A stretch of DNA of 64,000 bases from CAYGWX01 sp964353855 [NCBI: uncultured bacterium]. Lineage in GTDB: Bacteria > Edwardsbacteria > CAYGWX01. Location: NCBI GenBank assembly GCA_964353855.1, contig CAYGWX010000002.1:89523-153522 (forward strand), written 5' to 3'. The notes under the pieces were generated by a model. The model made no database searches. It was given only the letters and a program-made list of their open reading frames with translations, and was not told the origin of the DNA. The number at the start of each line of letters is the position of its first letter. Within the stretch, counting starts at the first letter, position 1. Position numbers and translations under genes: made by a program. Shown one piece after another: positions 15,862-23,952 of this stretch.

Positions 15862-16433
15862 GCCAGGTCCTGATCGACGGGCACAACGTGATGTTCGCCT
15901 GGGAGGGCGTCAGGCAGGCCGGGCTCAAGGACCCCAGGGCCGGGAGGCAGAGGGTCGTGGAGGCCGCCTCGCGATACCAGGCCCAGAGGCCGGGACGGAA
16001 GGTCGTCGTGGTGTTCGACGGGCGCGAAGGAATGCCCGGAAGCGCGGAAGGAAGGCCCGGGGTCCGGGTCATTTACTCCAGGCCCCCGATGAACGCGGAC
16101 ATGGTCATCCGGGAGATGGTCGAGCAAGCTCTTGGAATCTCCCCTAACCCCTCTTTTCCAAAGAGGGAAAGAGAGGAGGTTTGGGTGGTCAGCTCGGACC
16201 GCGAGGTCCAACACCATGCCCGGGCCTGCGGGGCCAAGGTCTTCGGGGCCAAGAGCTTTGAGGCCGAGATGTTAGGAAGGGTTAGACCGTTAGACGGTTT
16301 GACGGTTCGACCGTTAAAAGGATCAAAAGCAAGCCACCTCCCTTCTCCAGGAAAGCCTGAGAAGCCGACCCGGATGAGGAAAATGGACGTGGATTTCTGG
16401 CTCAAAGTCATGCAGGAAAAGCGTGAGGCGTAA
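15858..16433 (+). CDS. NYN-domain (YacP-like) ribonuclease
   Basis: 191 residues from GTG 15858, which overlaps the preceding stop. VLIDGHNVMFAW (4-15) carries the first acidic residue of the NYN/PIN-like active site. VVVVFDGREG and VWVVSSDREV supply later acidic residues. YacP/Rae1 proteins cut mRNA in or near ribosomes. Two repeat tracts lie within the gene: a CCCTCTTT-TCC-AAAGAGGG hairpin encoding SPNPSFPKRERE (16137-16175), and CCGTTAGACGG-type words encoding RVRPLDGLTVRPLKGS (16276-16325). Both seem tolerated as surface loops or a tail. Confidence 0.82.
   Translation: MSQVLIDGHNVMFAWEGVRQAGLKDPRAGRQRVVEAASRYQAQRPGRKVVVVFDGREGMPGSAEGRPGVRVIYSRPPMNADMVIREMVEQALGISPNPSFPKREREEVWVVSSDREVQHHARACGAKVFGAKSFEAEMLGRVRPLDGLTVRPLKGSKASHLPSPGKPEKPTRMRKMDVDFWLKVMQEKREA
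16137..16325. repeat. Two short repeat tracts within the NYN gene
   Basis: 16149-16167 is a CCCTCTTT/AAAGAGGG inverted repeat embedded in frame. 16276-16325 contains GTTAGACCGTTAGACGG and GACGGTTCGACCGTT. Both differ in composition from the flanking GC-rich coding sequence. Confidence 0.6.
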
Positions 16434-16465
16434 GGCGTGAGGCGTGAGGCGTTAAAGGATAGAAG

Positions 16466-17890
16466 ATGAAAGACTTGATGGTCAGCGTGTCCGGGGTGAG
16501 GGGCGTGGTGGGGGAAGGCTTGACTCCGGAGGTGGTTTTAAAGTATGCTTCTGCTTTCGGGGAGTACCTTCAAATGCGGAATGCGGAATGCCCCGAAAAT
16601 CCGAGGGCAGGCGGAATGCGGAATGAAAAACCCCCCAACTCCCCATTCCAGGCCCCAAAAGTCGTTGTAGGTCGGGACTCACGCACGTCCGGGGAGATGG
16701 TGGAGTACATCGTCTCCTCCGGACTCATGGCCATGGGCTGTGATGTCGTGCAAATCGGCGTCGTCCCGACCCCCACGGTCCAGGTCATGGTCGAGGAGCT
16801 CGGAGCCCAGGGCGGGATCGCGATCACGGCCAGCCACAACCCCAGGGAATGGAACGCCCTGAAGCTCATCTCCCGGAAAGGGACCTTCCTCTCGGCCAAA
16901 GACTGGGAGGCGTTCAAGCCCCTGATCGAAAGCCCGGAGAGGCGCTATGCCTCTTGGGAGAAGATCGGGAAGTCCAGGAGAGACGCCACCGCCTTGGACA
17001 AGCATCTATCGCGGATCTTCAAGACATCCTATATCGACAAGAGGCGGGTGGCCAGAAAGGATTTCCGGGTGGCCGTGGACTGCGTTCACGGGGCTGGCGG
17101 CAATGCCCTCCCGAGGCTGCTGGAGGAGCTGGGCTGCCAGATGATCTCCATCGGCTGCGAGCCGGACGGTCTGTTTCCCCGCAACCCGGAGCCGGTCGCG
17201 GAGAACCTTGCGGAGCTGTGCCAGTTGATGAAAGACACGCGCTGCGAGGTCGGCTTCGCCTGCGACCCGGACGCCGACCGGCTGGCCATCGTGGATGAAA
17301 ACGGGACCGCCATCGGGGAGGAGTATTCCCTGGCCCTGTCGGCGCAGTTCGTCCTGTCCAAGAAGAAGGGGCCGGTCGTGACCAACCTCTCCACCTCCCG
17401 GATGCTGGACGACGTCGCAGCCCGGGCCGGGGTCGCAATCATCCGCACCCCGGTGGGGGAGGCCCACGTGGTCGAGGGCATGGCCAGGGAGAATGCCCTC
17501 ATCGGCGGGGAGGGGAACGGGGGAGTCATCCTGCCCGAGGTGCACCTGGGACGGGATGCCCTGGTCGGAATCAGCCTGATCCTTCAGGCTATGGCCGAGA
17601 CCGGGAAGAAGGTCTCGCAGATGGCCGCCGGGCTGCCCAAGTACCATATGGTGAAGCAGAAAATCGCTGGCCGGATGAGCCCGGACCTGGCGAGCCGATT
17701 GAAAGGCCGTTTCCAAGGGGCTGAGACGGACGAGCGGGACGGGCTCAAGCTTTCCTGGGAGGACGCCTGGGTGCAGGTGCGGGGCTCGGGCACGGAGCCC
17801 GTGATTCGGGTGATCGCCGAGGCCAGGGACGAAGCCCGGGCAGAGGCGCTCGTAATTGACGTAAAGAAACTGCTCCTCAACATCAAATGA
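16466..17890 (+). CDS. glmM: Phosphoglucosamine/phosphohexomutase (GlmM-like)
   Basis: 474 residues. VSGVRGVVGEGLTPEVV begins the fold. ITASHNPREWNALK carries the phosphoserine at residue 123, CDPDADRLAI binds magnesium, GEGNGGVI recognises sugar and RGSGTEPVIRV holds the phosphate. It would convert glucosamine-6-phosphate to glucosamine-1-phosphate, the step after GlmS, whose gene follows 9 bp later. Assignment as GlmM rather than a phosphomannomutase rests mainly on that neighbour. Residues about 36-62 (gene 16571-16651) are repeat-derived (QMRNAECPEN...GGMRNEK), which explains why the serine sits about 20 residues later than in E. coli GlmM. Confidence 0.88.
   Translation: MKDLMVSVSGVRGVVGEGLTPEVVLKYASAFGEYLQMRNAECPENPRAGGMRNEKPPNSPFQAPKVVVGRDSRTSGEMVEYIVSSGLMAMGCDVVQIGVVPTPTVQVMVEELGAQGGIAITASHNPREWNALKLISRKGTFLSAKDWEAFKPLIESPERRYASWEKIGKSRRDATALDKHLSRIFKTSYIDKRRVARKDFRVAVDCVHGAGGNALPRLLEELGCQMISIGCEPDGLFPRNPEPVAENLAELCQLMKDTRCEVGFACDPDADRLAIVDENGTAIGEEYSLALSAQFVLSKKKGPVVTNLSTSRMLDDVAARAGVAIIRTPVGEAHVVEGMARENALIGGEGNGGVILPEVHLGRDALVGISLILQAMAETGKKVSQMAAGLPKYHMVKQKIAGRMSPDLASRLKGRFQGAETDERDGLKLSWEDAWVQVRGSGTEPVIRVIAEARDEARAEALVIDVKKLLLNIK
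16571..16651. repeat. AATGCGGAATGCGGAATG-type insert inside the glmM-like gene
   Basis: Copies of AATGCGGAATG flank CCCCGAAAATCCGAGGGCAGG. The block is in frame and adds about 27 residues between the first strand-helix unit and PKVVVGRDSR. Related words occur at 14330-14360 and 46250-46270. Confidence 0.75.
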
Positions 17891-17899
17891 GATGAGACC

Positions 17900-19729
17900 A
17901 TGTGCGGCATCGTAGGTTATGTCGGCAAGCGGGAGGCCATGCCCATCCTGCTGGACGGCCTGAAGAAGTTAGAATACCGGGGCTACGACTCCGCGGGCGT
18001 GGTCCTCCTGGCCGGGGAGAAGTGCGGGATGGAGAAGGCCGCGGGCAAGATCGCCAAGCTGGAGGCCAAGCTGGCCCAATCCCCGCTGACCGGGACCACC
18101 GGCCTGGGGCACACCCGCTGGGCCACCCACGGGGAGCCCACCGATTCCAACGCCCATCCGCACTGCGACTGCAAGGGGGAGATCGCGGTCATCCACAACG
18201 GGATCATCGAAAACCACGCCGCCCTCCGCGAGGAGCTGATCCGCGAAGGGCATGTCTTCAAATCCGAGACGGACACCGAGGTCATCCCGCACCTGATCGA
18301 GAAATACTATAAAGGCGACCTCCTGGAGGCCGTGCTCAAGGCTCTGAGAAGGCTTCAGGGAACCTACGGCCTGGGCATCCTCTCCAGCCGGGAGCCGAAG
18401 CGCCTGATCGGGGCCCGCAACGGAAGCCCGCTCATCGCGGGGCTCGGCGAGGGGGAGAATTTCATCGCCTCGGATGTGCCCGCCATCCTGGCCCACACCA
18501 AGAAGGTGGTTTACCTCGGGGACAGGCAGGTCGTGGACGTGGAGGAAGGGCGGGTGAGGGTGTTTGCCCTGGATGGAAAGGAGGTCCCTCTGGAGCCCAA
18601 AGAGGTGACCTGGAACGCCGAGATGGCCGAGAAGGGGGGCTACGCCCATTTCATGCTCAAGGAGATCTACGAGCAGCCCAAGGCGGTCGCGGACACCCTC
18701 CGGGGCCGGCTCGACCCCCAGGAGGGGGAGGCCATCCTGGGAGGGCTCAACCTCTCCCTGAACGAGATCCTGGGGATCAACCGGATCATCGTCACGGCCT
18801 GCGGGACCTCCTGGCACGCCGGGATGATCGGGAAGTACCTGATGGAGGAATTCGTCCGGCTGCCCGTCTCGGTGGAGAACGCCGCGGAGTTCCGCTACCG
18901 CCAGGCGGTGTTCGACCGGCACACCCTGGTCGTGGTCATCAGCCAGTCCGGCGAGACCGCGGACACCCTGGCCGCGATGAGGAAGGTCCAGGAGGAGCGG
19001 GTCAAAGTCCTCTCCATCTGCAACGTGGTGGGCTCCTCCATCGCCCGGGAGGCCGACGGGGGCATCTACACCCATGCCGGTCCGGAGATCGGGGTCGCTT
19101 CCACCAAGGCGTTCACCGCCCAATTGGCGGCCCTGTTCGTGCTGGCCGTCTACCTCGGGCGGGCGCGGAAATCCCTGTCCGCGGTGCAGGCCCGCAGGAT
19201 GATCGCGGCCATGGAGGGGATCCCGGCCAAGATGGAGGCCCTGCTCTCGGAAGCGGAATGGGTCAAGGAATGCGCCGAGAAGTACTTTCGGGCGAACAAC
19301 GCCCTGTACCTCGGCCGAGGGTATAACTACCCCATCGCCCTGGAGGGGGCCCTGAAACTCAAGGAGATCTCCTACGTCCACGCCGAGGGGTATCCCGCCG
19401 CGGAGATGAAGCACGGCCCGATCGCCCTGATCGACTGGAACATGCCGGTCATGGTGGTCGCGCCCAACGACAAGACCCACGACAAGATCCTGGGGAACAT
19501 CGAGGAGGTCAAGGCCCGCGGCGGGGACATGATCGTCATCGCGACCCGGGGGGACGAGCAGATCCGCAAGCTGGCCAACACCGTCATCCCCATCCCGGAG
19601 ACCGAGGAGTACCTGACCCCCTTCCTCACCGTGCTGCCCCTGCAGCTGTTCGCGTACTACGTGGCGATCCGCAGGAACTGCCACGTGGACCAGCCCCGCA
19701 ACCTCGCCAAAAGCGTAACGGTGGAGTAA
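17900..19729 (+). CDS. glmS: Glutamine-fructose-6-phosphate aminotransferase (isomerizing)
   Basis: 609 residues. MCGIVGYVGKREA places the catalytic cysteine at residue 2, and the glutaminase domain shows GHTRWATHG and HNGIIENH. Two SIS isomerase domains follow (ACGTSWHAG, SQSGETADT, EIGVASTKAF), ending in the conserved LAKSVTVE. GlmS makes glucosamine-6-phosphate from fructose-6-phosphate and glutamine, feeding UDP-GlcNAc for peptidoglycan and lipid A. It lies directly after the glmM-like gene. There is no glmS ribozyme, as the 9-bp gap has no room for one. Confidence 0.97.
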   Translation: MCGIVGYVGKREAMPILLDGLKKLEYRGYDSAGVVLLAGEKCGMEKAAGKIAKLEAKLAQSPLTGTTGLGHTRWATHGEPTDSNAHPHCDCKGEIAVIHNGIIENHAALREELIREGHVFKSETDTEVIPHLIEKYYKGDLLEAVLKALRRLQGTYGLGILSSREPKRLIGARNGSPLIAGLGEGENFIASDVPAILAHTKKVVYLGDRQVVDVEEGRVRVFALDGKEVPLEPKEVTWNAEMAEKGGYAHFMLKEIYEQPKAVADTLRGRLDPQEGEAILGGLNLSLNEILGINRIIVTACGTSWHAGMIGKYLMEEFVRLPVSVENAAEFRYRQAVFDRHTLVVVISQSGETADTLAAMRKVQEERVKVLSICNVVGSSIAREADGGIYTHAGPEIGVASTKAFTAQLAALFVLAVYLGRARKSLSAVQARRMIAAMEGIPAKMEALLSEAEWVKECAEKYFRANNALYLGRGYNYPIALEGALKLKEISYVHAEGYPAAEMKHGPIALIDWNMPVMVVAPNDKTHDKILGNIEEVKARGGDMIVIATRGDEQIRKLANTVIPIPETEEYLTPFLTVLPLQLFAYYVAIRRNCHVDQPRNLAKSVTVE

Positions 19730-19733
19730 CCCC

Positions 19734-22457
19734 ATGCCGGAACGGAACCTTTTCGCCACGCCCAAGGACCTGGAAACCGCGGCCCAGGCCGCGGGGAAGT
19801 TCCTGAACTCCCTGAGACAGACCCTGGGCCAGAAGGAAGCCTACCTGAACCAGCTGGTGGCCGTGGAGGGCTATGTCCGGATGCGGGGCATCGCCCCGGT
19901 GGGCCTGGAGCCCCTCCGGGGCCACGCCGCGCAGGGGGTCGTGTTCGTGAGGTTCACGGCCGAGGCCCTGCAGGAGGCCGCGCAGATCGCCGGCCAGCTG
20001 GCCGCGGCCACCTGGGAGAAGATGCGCTCCGGGGACAAGTCCCCGGGTTGGCTGAAGTGGAAGGGAGGAGGGCGGGTCCAGGCCGAGACCGCGATCCTGC
20101 GCTGGTACGAATCCGCGCTTCAGGCCGACCCCACCCTGGCCCTGATCTTCGAGCTGGGGTGCCGGGACCTGTTCCGCAGGGTCCTGCCCCGGGCCGCGAC
20201 CGGCGAGATGGCCCCGCACCGGGAGGCCCTGGAGGCGGACTATTTCAGCGAGGCCTGCGCCCTGATCAAGGCCTGCCGGAACCGGCTGAGGACGAAGCAC
20301 GGGCTGGATGTCTCCCTGGGAGAGAAAGTGCTGGATCACCCGGCCTGGCTTTCCAACATCGCTCTGGACCGCCTGCCGGCCAAAGAGCTGACTTTCGACC
20401 GCTTCGGGGCTTCCACCCGGGAATACAACCTGACCCCCGGGCTCATCGGAAGGCTCTACCGCGTGCTTTACGGGGAGTGGGCGTCCACCCAGGAGAAGGC
20501 CCTGTTTGAGGCCCTGGGGAAAGCCATCGGAAAGCCCGAGGAGATCCTGGATCTGATCTCGGGAAAAGTGTCCTACCTGGGGGAGCGGACCGCCCAGGAG
20601 GTCCAGAAGATCCTGGTCAAGCGGGCCAAGGACCTGGAGGCCGGGTTCACCCGGGAGCTGGAGGAGCTGCGGGCTTTCGAGGCCAGGGCGAAGAAGGAGA
20701 TCCAGGCCCTGTTCGCGCGGTACATGGAAGGGTTCCGGGACCTGCCCAAAGGATTGAGCTCCGAGAACCTCCCGGCGCTCCGGGCCCAGATCATGGATGC
20801 CCTCCTGGAACTGCAGCATGCCATCTCGGACCAGCTCTGGCACCTGGGGGACCTGAACCGGAAGATGAAGACCGTGGAATCCGGCATGGGGCAGGCCAAG
20901 TCCCTGGGCAAGATGAGCCTGGAGGAGGTGACCGCCCTGCTCCTCGGGGAGAAGGGGAAGGCCATGCTCTGCGTGGAGGAGCACCTCCTGCGGTTCTACG
21001 AGCTGCGCGAGGCCCTGCACGGGGAATACGCCCAGATCTGGGAGCGCAGGTCCAGGGAGCTGGCCGCGGCCCTGAGGGAGGAGATCGGCAAGAACCAGGC
21101 CGCGGTGAAGGAGGCCAGGCGGGCCCAGGAAAAAGGGGGGAAAGGGGTCGCGGACGGTCATTACCTGGAAGAGATGATCCAGACCTGGGAGGCCGAGCTC
21201 ACCGTGCTCACCGAGCTGGAGAGCTCCAAGGGTCTCTCCAAGGCCTACGCCGTGGAGCAGGTGGTCACGGGATACGTCCAGTTCATGCAGAACGTCGTGG
21301 AGCCGTTCGTCGTGGCCAGAGCCCTGGAGAACATGGTGCGGGGAAGCCTGCCCCCCAGCCAGGAGATGCCCCCCCACGAAAAGCGACAGGCGCTGGACGA
21401 AGAGGAGTACATCGCCCTGGCCTGCGAGGCGGAGGGGGGGCTTTTCACGTTCGGCGGACCGGCGGACAAGGTCTGCCAGGCCCCCTCGGCCGAGGCGCTG
21501 AGGCACCGGGGCGAGCTCTCCGGGCTGTGCCAGAGGCGTTGCGGGAGGGTGGTCGCGGTCCTGGGCTATTCCTGCCGGGGGGTGGACTATCTCACCACGC
21601 GGCTGGGGGATGCGGTCAAAGCCAGGCAGATCCGGAACCGTTTCACGACGGCCCTGGCCGGAGTGGCCAGGCGGGCCGGAGCCTTCCTGCTCAAAGAGAC
21701 CGATGAGGGAGGGATCTTCTGGTTTGGGGAGAATTCCCGGGAGCTGTATGAGCGGTGGTACAAGGAGTCCTCCGGCGGAGAGGGGATCAAGCTCCGGCAC
21801 TCCCTGGCCGTGGGGAAGGAGACGGGCATGGCGGCCCATGCGGAGAGCGGACGAATCGCCGTGGCCTGCGCCACGGAGATGCTCCTCTTCTCCGAGAAGT
21901 TTATCAAGGAGCACTTCCCGCTCTTCAGGGAATGGTTCAAGGAGACCCCGGAGTGGAAGGGTCTGCCCCAGGGCGTGCCCTACAACGCCCTCCCCGTGGA
22001 GCTGAAGCGACTGTTCCGGGTGGGGATCGGGCTGGTCAGCGGGCTGCCCGGGAAAGACCTGGCGTTCGGGACCAATGCCCTGGGGGATGCGGACCTTCTG
22101 GGGAGCGCGCTCTCGGATGCCGTGCTCCTGTCCAGGCTCCAGGGGATGGATGCCGAACAGGGCGTCCGGTCTTCGATCCTCGCCGACGAGAACACGGTGG
22201 TCAACCTCCTCCTGGGCCTGGAGCGGTTCACCTTGGAGGAGCACGGTAAAGTGTTGACGGCCGAGGCCGTGGGCGCGAAGCTCCGCCGGATCGGGTACTG
22301 CCTGTTCGGTCCCTCCGGCGGCGGAGCGCGGGTCCTCCTGACCGAAAAAGAGGAAACCTTGGAGGTGGACCCCCTGGGCGGGCTCAAGGCCAGGGGAGGG
22401 GAGAGGACGAAGGTGCTTTACCAGATCCAGCCGATCGAAACGCAGGCGAAGAAATAA
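19734..22457 (+). CDS. Unrecognised 907-residue protein, possible degenerate nucleotide-cyclase-like domain
   Basis: Starts ATG 19734, 4 bp after glmS, after GGAG. There is no signal peptide or membrane segment, so it should be cytoplasmic. Residues about 1-560 are mostly helical, with coiled-coil-like stretches (KRAKDLEAGFTRELEELRAF and REEIGKNQAAVKEARRAQEK). Residues about 600-740 follow the order of a class III cyclase: VVAVLGYSCRGVDYLTTRLG, a helix, GAFLLKETDEGGIFWFG, then LRHSLAVGKETG. The metal-binding aspartates are missing, so it would be inactive; this match is by eye only. The C-terminal 150 residues are unknown. Codon use equals that of its neighbours. It may be a scaffold or nucleotide sensor, but no function is assigned. 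Confidence 0.7.
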   Translation: MPERNLFATPKDLETAAQAAGKFLNSLRQTLGQKEAYLNQLVAVEGYVRMRGIAPVGLEPLRGHAAQGVVFVRFTAEALQEAAQIAGQLAAATWEKMRSGDKSPGWLKWKGGGRVQAETAILRWYESALQADPTLALIFELGCRDLFRRVLPRAATGEMAPHREALEADYFSEACALIKACRNRLRTKHGLDVSLGEKVLDHPAWLSNIALDRLPAKELTFDRFGASTREYNLTPGLIGRLYRVLYGEWASTQEKALFEALGKAIGKPEEILDLISGKVSYLGERTAQEVQKILVKRAKDLEAGFTRELEELRAFEARAKKEIQALFARYMEGFRDLPKGLSSENLPALRAQIMDALLELQHAISDQLWHLGDLNRKMKTVESGMGQAKSLGKMSLEEVTALLLGEKGKAMLCVEEHLLRFYELREALHGEYAQIWERRSRELAAALREEIGKNQAAVKEARRAQEKGGKGVADGHYLEEMIQTWEAELTVLTELESSKGLSKAYAVEQVVTGYVQFMQNVVEPFVVARALENMVRGSLPPSQEMPPHEKRQALDEEEYIALACEAEGGLFTFGGPADKVCQAPSAEALRHRGELSGLCQRRCGRVVAVLGYSCRGVDYLTTRLGDAVKARQIRNRFTTALAGVARRAGAFLLKETDEGGIFWFGENSRELYERWYKESSGGEGIKLRHSLAVGKETGMAAHAESGRIAVACATEMLLFSEKFIKEHFPLFREWFKETPEWKGLPQGVPYNALPVELKRLFRVGIGLVSGLPGKDLAFGTNALGDADLLGSALSDAVLLSRLQGMDAEQGVRSSILADENTVVNLLLGLERFTLEEHGKVLTAEAVGAKLRRIGYCLFGPSGGGARVLLTEKEETLEVDPLGGLKARGGERTKVLYQIQPIETQAKK

Positions 22458-22466
22458 AGGGAAGCG

Positions 22467-22973
22467 ATGGGCCAGACAAGAAGACATCACTGGAAGGCCT
22501 GGGCGGCGGCTTTCGCGCTCCTCTCGCTTTCCGGGTGCGCCACGGTGATGGAGCGGGTGGGCCTCCTCAACTGCAAATATTCCCTGGAAAAAGTCAATCC
22601 GCGTCTGGAGATCACGGTCCCGGTGAGCCGGTCCGCGGTCGCGCTGGCTTTCGAGGTGAAGGTCACCAACCCCAACCCTTCCCGGGTGACCCTGGACCAC
22701 CTGGCCTTCGACCTCCGGGTGAACGATACCCCGGTGGCCAGCGGGGACTCCCGGCAGCAGAAAAGCATCGAGGCCCAAAGCGAAGGGATGATCGAGATCG
22801 AGTCCCGGTTCACCTATGAGGCGTTGAAGGATGCCTTCCTCACGCTGGCCGAGAGCGTGCGTCGGGGGGAGGCGAAATACGAGATCAAGGGCACGGCCTT
22901 CTACGACACGGCCCTGGGCCCGTTTCAGCTTCCGGTGACGATAACGAAAGGCGAGGTGGGAGGAGGACGGTGA
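22467..22973 (+). CDS. LEA-type-2 (LEA14-like) lipoprotein
   Basis: 168 residues. The N-terminus ends in a lipobox (LLSLSGC, cysteine at about 24), so it should be a lipid-anchored periplasmic or outer-membrane protein. The mature part follows the LEA_2/WHy pattern: LEKVNPRLEITVP, FEVKVTNPNPSRVTLDHLAFDLRVN (in two strands) and VASGDSRQ. This immunoglobulin-like fold is found in plant desiccation proteins and many bacterial lipoproteins of unclear role. Placed 9 bp after the 907-residue protein and 1 bp before ridA. Confidence 0.82.
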   Translation: MGQTRRHHWKAWAAAFALLSLSGCATVMERVGLLNCKYSLEKVNPRLEITVPVSRSAVALAFEVKVTNPNPSRVTLDHLAFDLRVNDTPVASGDSRQQKSIEAQSEGMIEIESRFTYEALKDAFLTLAESVRRGEAKYEIKGTAFYDTALGPFQLPVTITKGEVGGGR

Positions 22974-22974
22974 G

Positions 22975-23358
22975 ATGAGGCAGATAAAGACCGAGAAGGC
23001 CCCGGCCGCCATCGGGCCGTACAGCCAGGGCATCCTTTCGGGGAGCCTGCTCTTTACGTCGGGGCAGATCCCCCTGGACCCGACCGCGGGCAGCCTGGTC
23101 AGCGGAGGAATCCAGTCCGAGACCAAGCAGGTCCTGGAAAACCTGAAGGCGGTTCTGGAGGCCGGCGGATCAGGCCTTAAGGACGTGGTCAAAACGACGG
23201 TCTATATGACGGACCTCTCGGAGTTCGCTCAGATGAACGAGGTGTACGGGATCTATTTTCCCGGCGAGCCTCCGGCCCGGAGCACGGTCGGAGTGGCTTC
23301 CCTTCCCCGGGGAGCGAGAGTGGAGATCGAGGCCGTCGCCGTGGTCCCCAAGCGGTGA
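22975..23358 (+). CDS. ridA: RidA family enamine/imine deaminase
   Basis: 127 residues. The family pattern is complete: KAPAAIGPYSQG near the start, LLFTSGQIPLDP, ETKQVLENLKAVLEAGG, VVKTTVYMTDLSEFAQMNEVY and PPARSTVGVASLPRGARVEIEAVAV. The arginine in PARST is the catalytic one in RidA. It hydrolyses reactive 2-aminoacrylate and related imines formed by PLP enzymes. ATG is 1 bp after the upstream stop, with GGAGGACGGTG as ribosome site. Confidence 0.95.
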   Translation: MRQIKTEKAPAAIGPYSQGILSGSLLFTSGQIPLDPTAGSLVSGGIQSETKQVLENLKAVLEAGGSGLKDVVKTTVYMTDLSEFAQMNEVYGIYFPGEPPARSTVGVASLPRGARVEIEAVAVVPKR

Positions 23359-23834
23359 TGCGCCGCCTGTCCTGGCCCTTCCTCCTTTATCTTATTTTAA
23401 CGTCGCCCTCCGGCCCGGTCTATGCCGGGGAGGACTTATCCCCAAAGGCCAGGCCCGACAGCACGGCCAGGGATTCGAAAACGGATGTGAAATCGCCTTT
23501 GAAGGCGGTTTTCTTCTCAGCGGTCTTCCCGGGCGGAGGGCAGATCTATACCCGAAGCTACTGGAGGGCAGCCGGCCTGGGATTGGCCGAGGCCGGTTTG
23601 GCCGGAGCCGCGATGGTCGAGGTCTGGCGGATGAACAAGGCTACGGACCAGGCGGAGGTCGACCGACATTTCGAGAAGCAGAGAAGCCTGTGGTGGTGGA
23701 CGGCAGGGGTCGGTGCCTTCTCGATGGCGGATGCCTATGTGGACGCCCACCTGTACCGGTTCGATGAGCAGGGGGGGATGGCGATCCAGATCCAGCCCAA
23801 AGGATTGGAGTTCGTATGGGCTAAGGACTTCTGA
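23358..23834 (+). CDS. Exported DUF5683-like membrane protein
   Basis: 158 residues from ATG 23358, whose A overlaps the ridA TGA; GTG 23355 is an alternative. A signal peptide (to about VYAG) is followed by LKAVFFSAVFPGGGQIYTRSYWRAAGLG, here in two parts, the short-hairpin membrane motif of DUF5683/TM2-like proteins. A second hydrophobic segment is near WWWTAGVGAFSMADAYVDAH. Related sequence forms the C-terminus of the PEGA protein encoded next (SALLPGLGQYYNGEPLKG). Function is unknown; members are common beside CsgG- and PEGA-type envelope proteins. Confidence 0.7.
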   Translation: MRRLSWPFLLYLILTSPSGPVYAGEDLSPKARPDSTARDSKTDVKSPLKAVFFSAVFPGGGQIYTRSYWRAAGLGLAEAGLAGAAMVEVWRMNKATDQAEVDRHFEKQRSLWWWTAGVGAFSMADAYVDAHLYRFDEQGGMAIQIQPKGLEFVWAKDF

Positions 23835-23839
23835 TCGAC

Positions 23840-23868
23840 TTGACTTACCTTGCCGACTTTTGTATAAT
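23840..23868 (+). promoter_or_regulatory. Promoter of the PEGA-domain gene
   Basis: TTGACT (23840-23845), 17 bp, TATAAT (23863-23868). It begins 6 bp after the previous stop codon. Confidence 0.8.
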
Positions 23869-23952
23869 GTAGGTTCATCTCGCTTTCGAACATTTCCTTC
23901 CTCGTCAGGTGCTTTTCAGTCACTCGCCTTCTAAAGTCAAAAGGAGGACTTC

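Noticed and set aside
17890-17900. glmS ribozyme upstream of glmS
   Set aside because: Only 9 bp separate the glmM-like and glmS genes, too short for the ribozyme.
17969-19765. Long minus-strand frame opposite glmS
   Set aside because: glmS is unambiguous on the plus strand; the opposite frame has the same GC-shadow composition and no family motif.
19626-23192. 1188-codon open frame on the minus strand opposite the 907-residue gene
   Set aside because: It is antisense to several clearly coding genes (907-residue protein, LEA, ridA), is made of low-complexity proline/glycine/leucine sequence and matches the shadow frame produced by high GC third positions.
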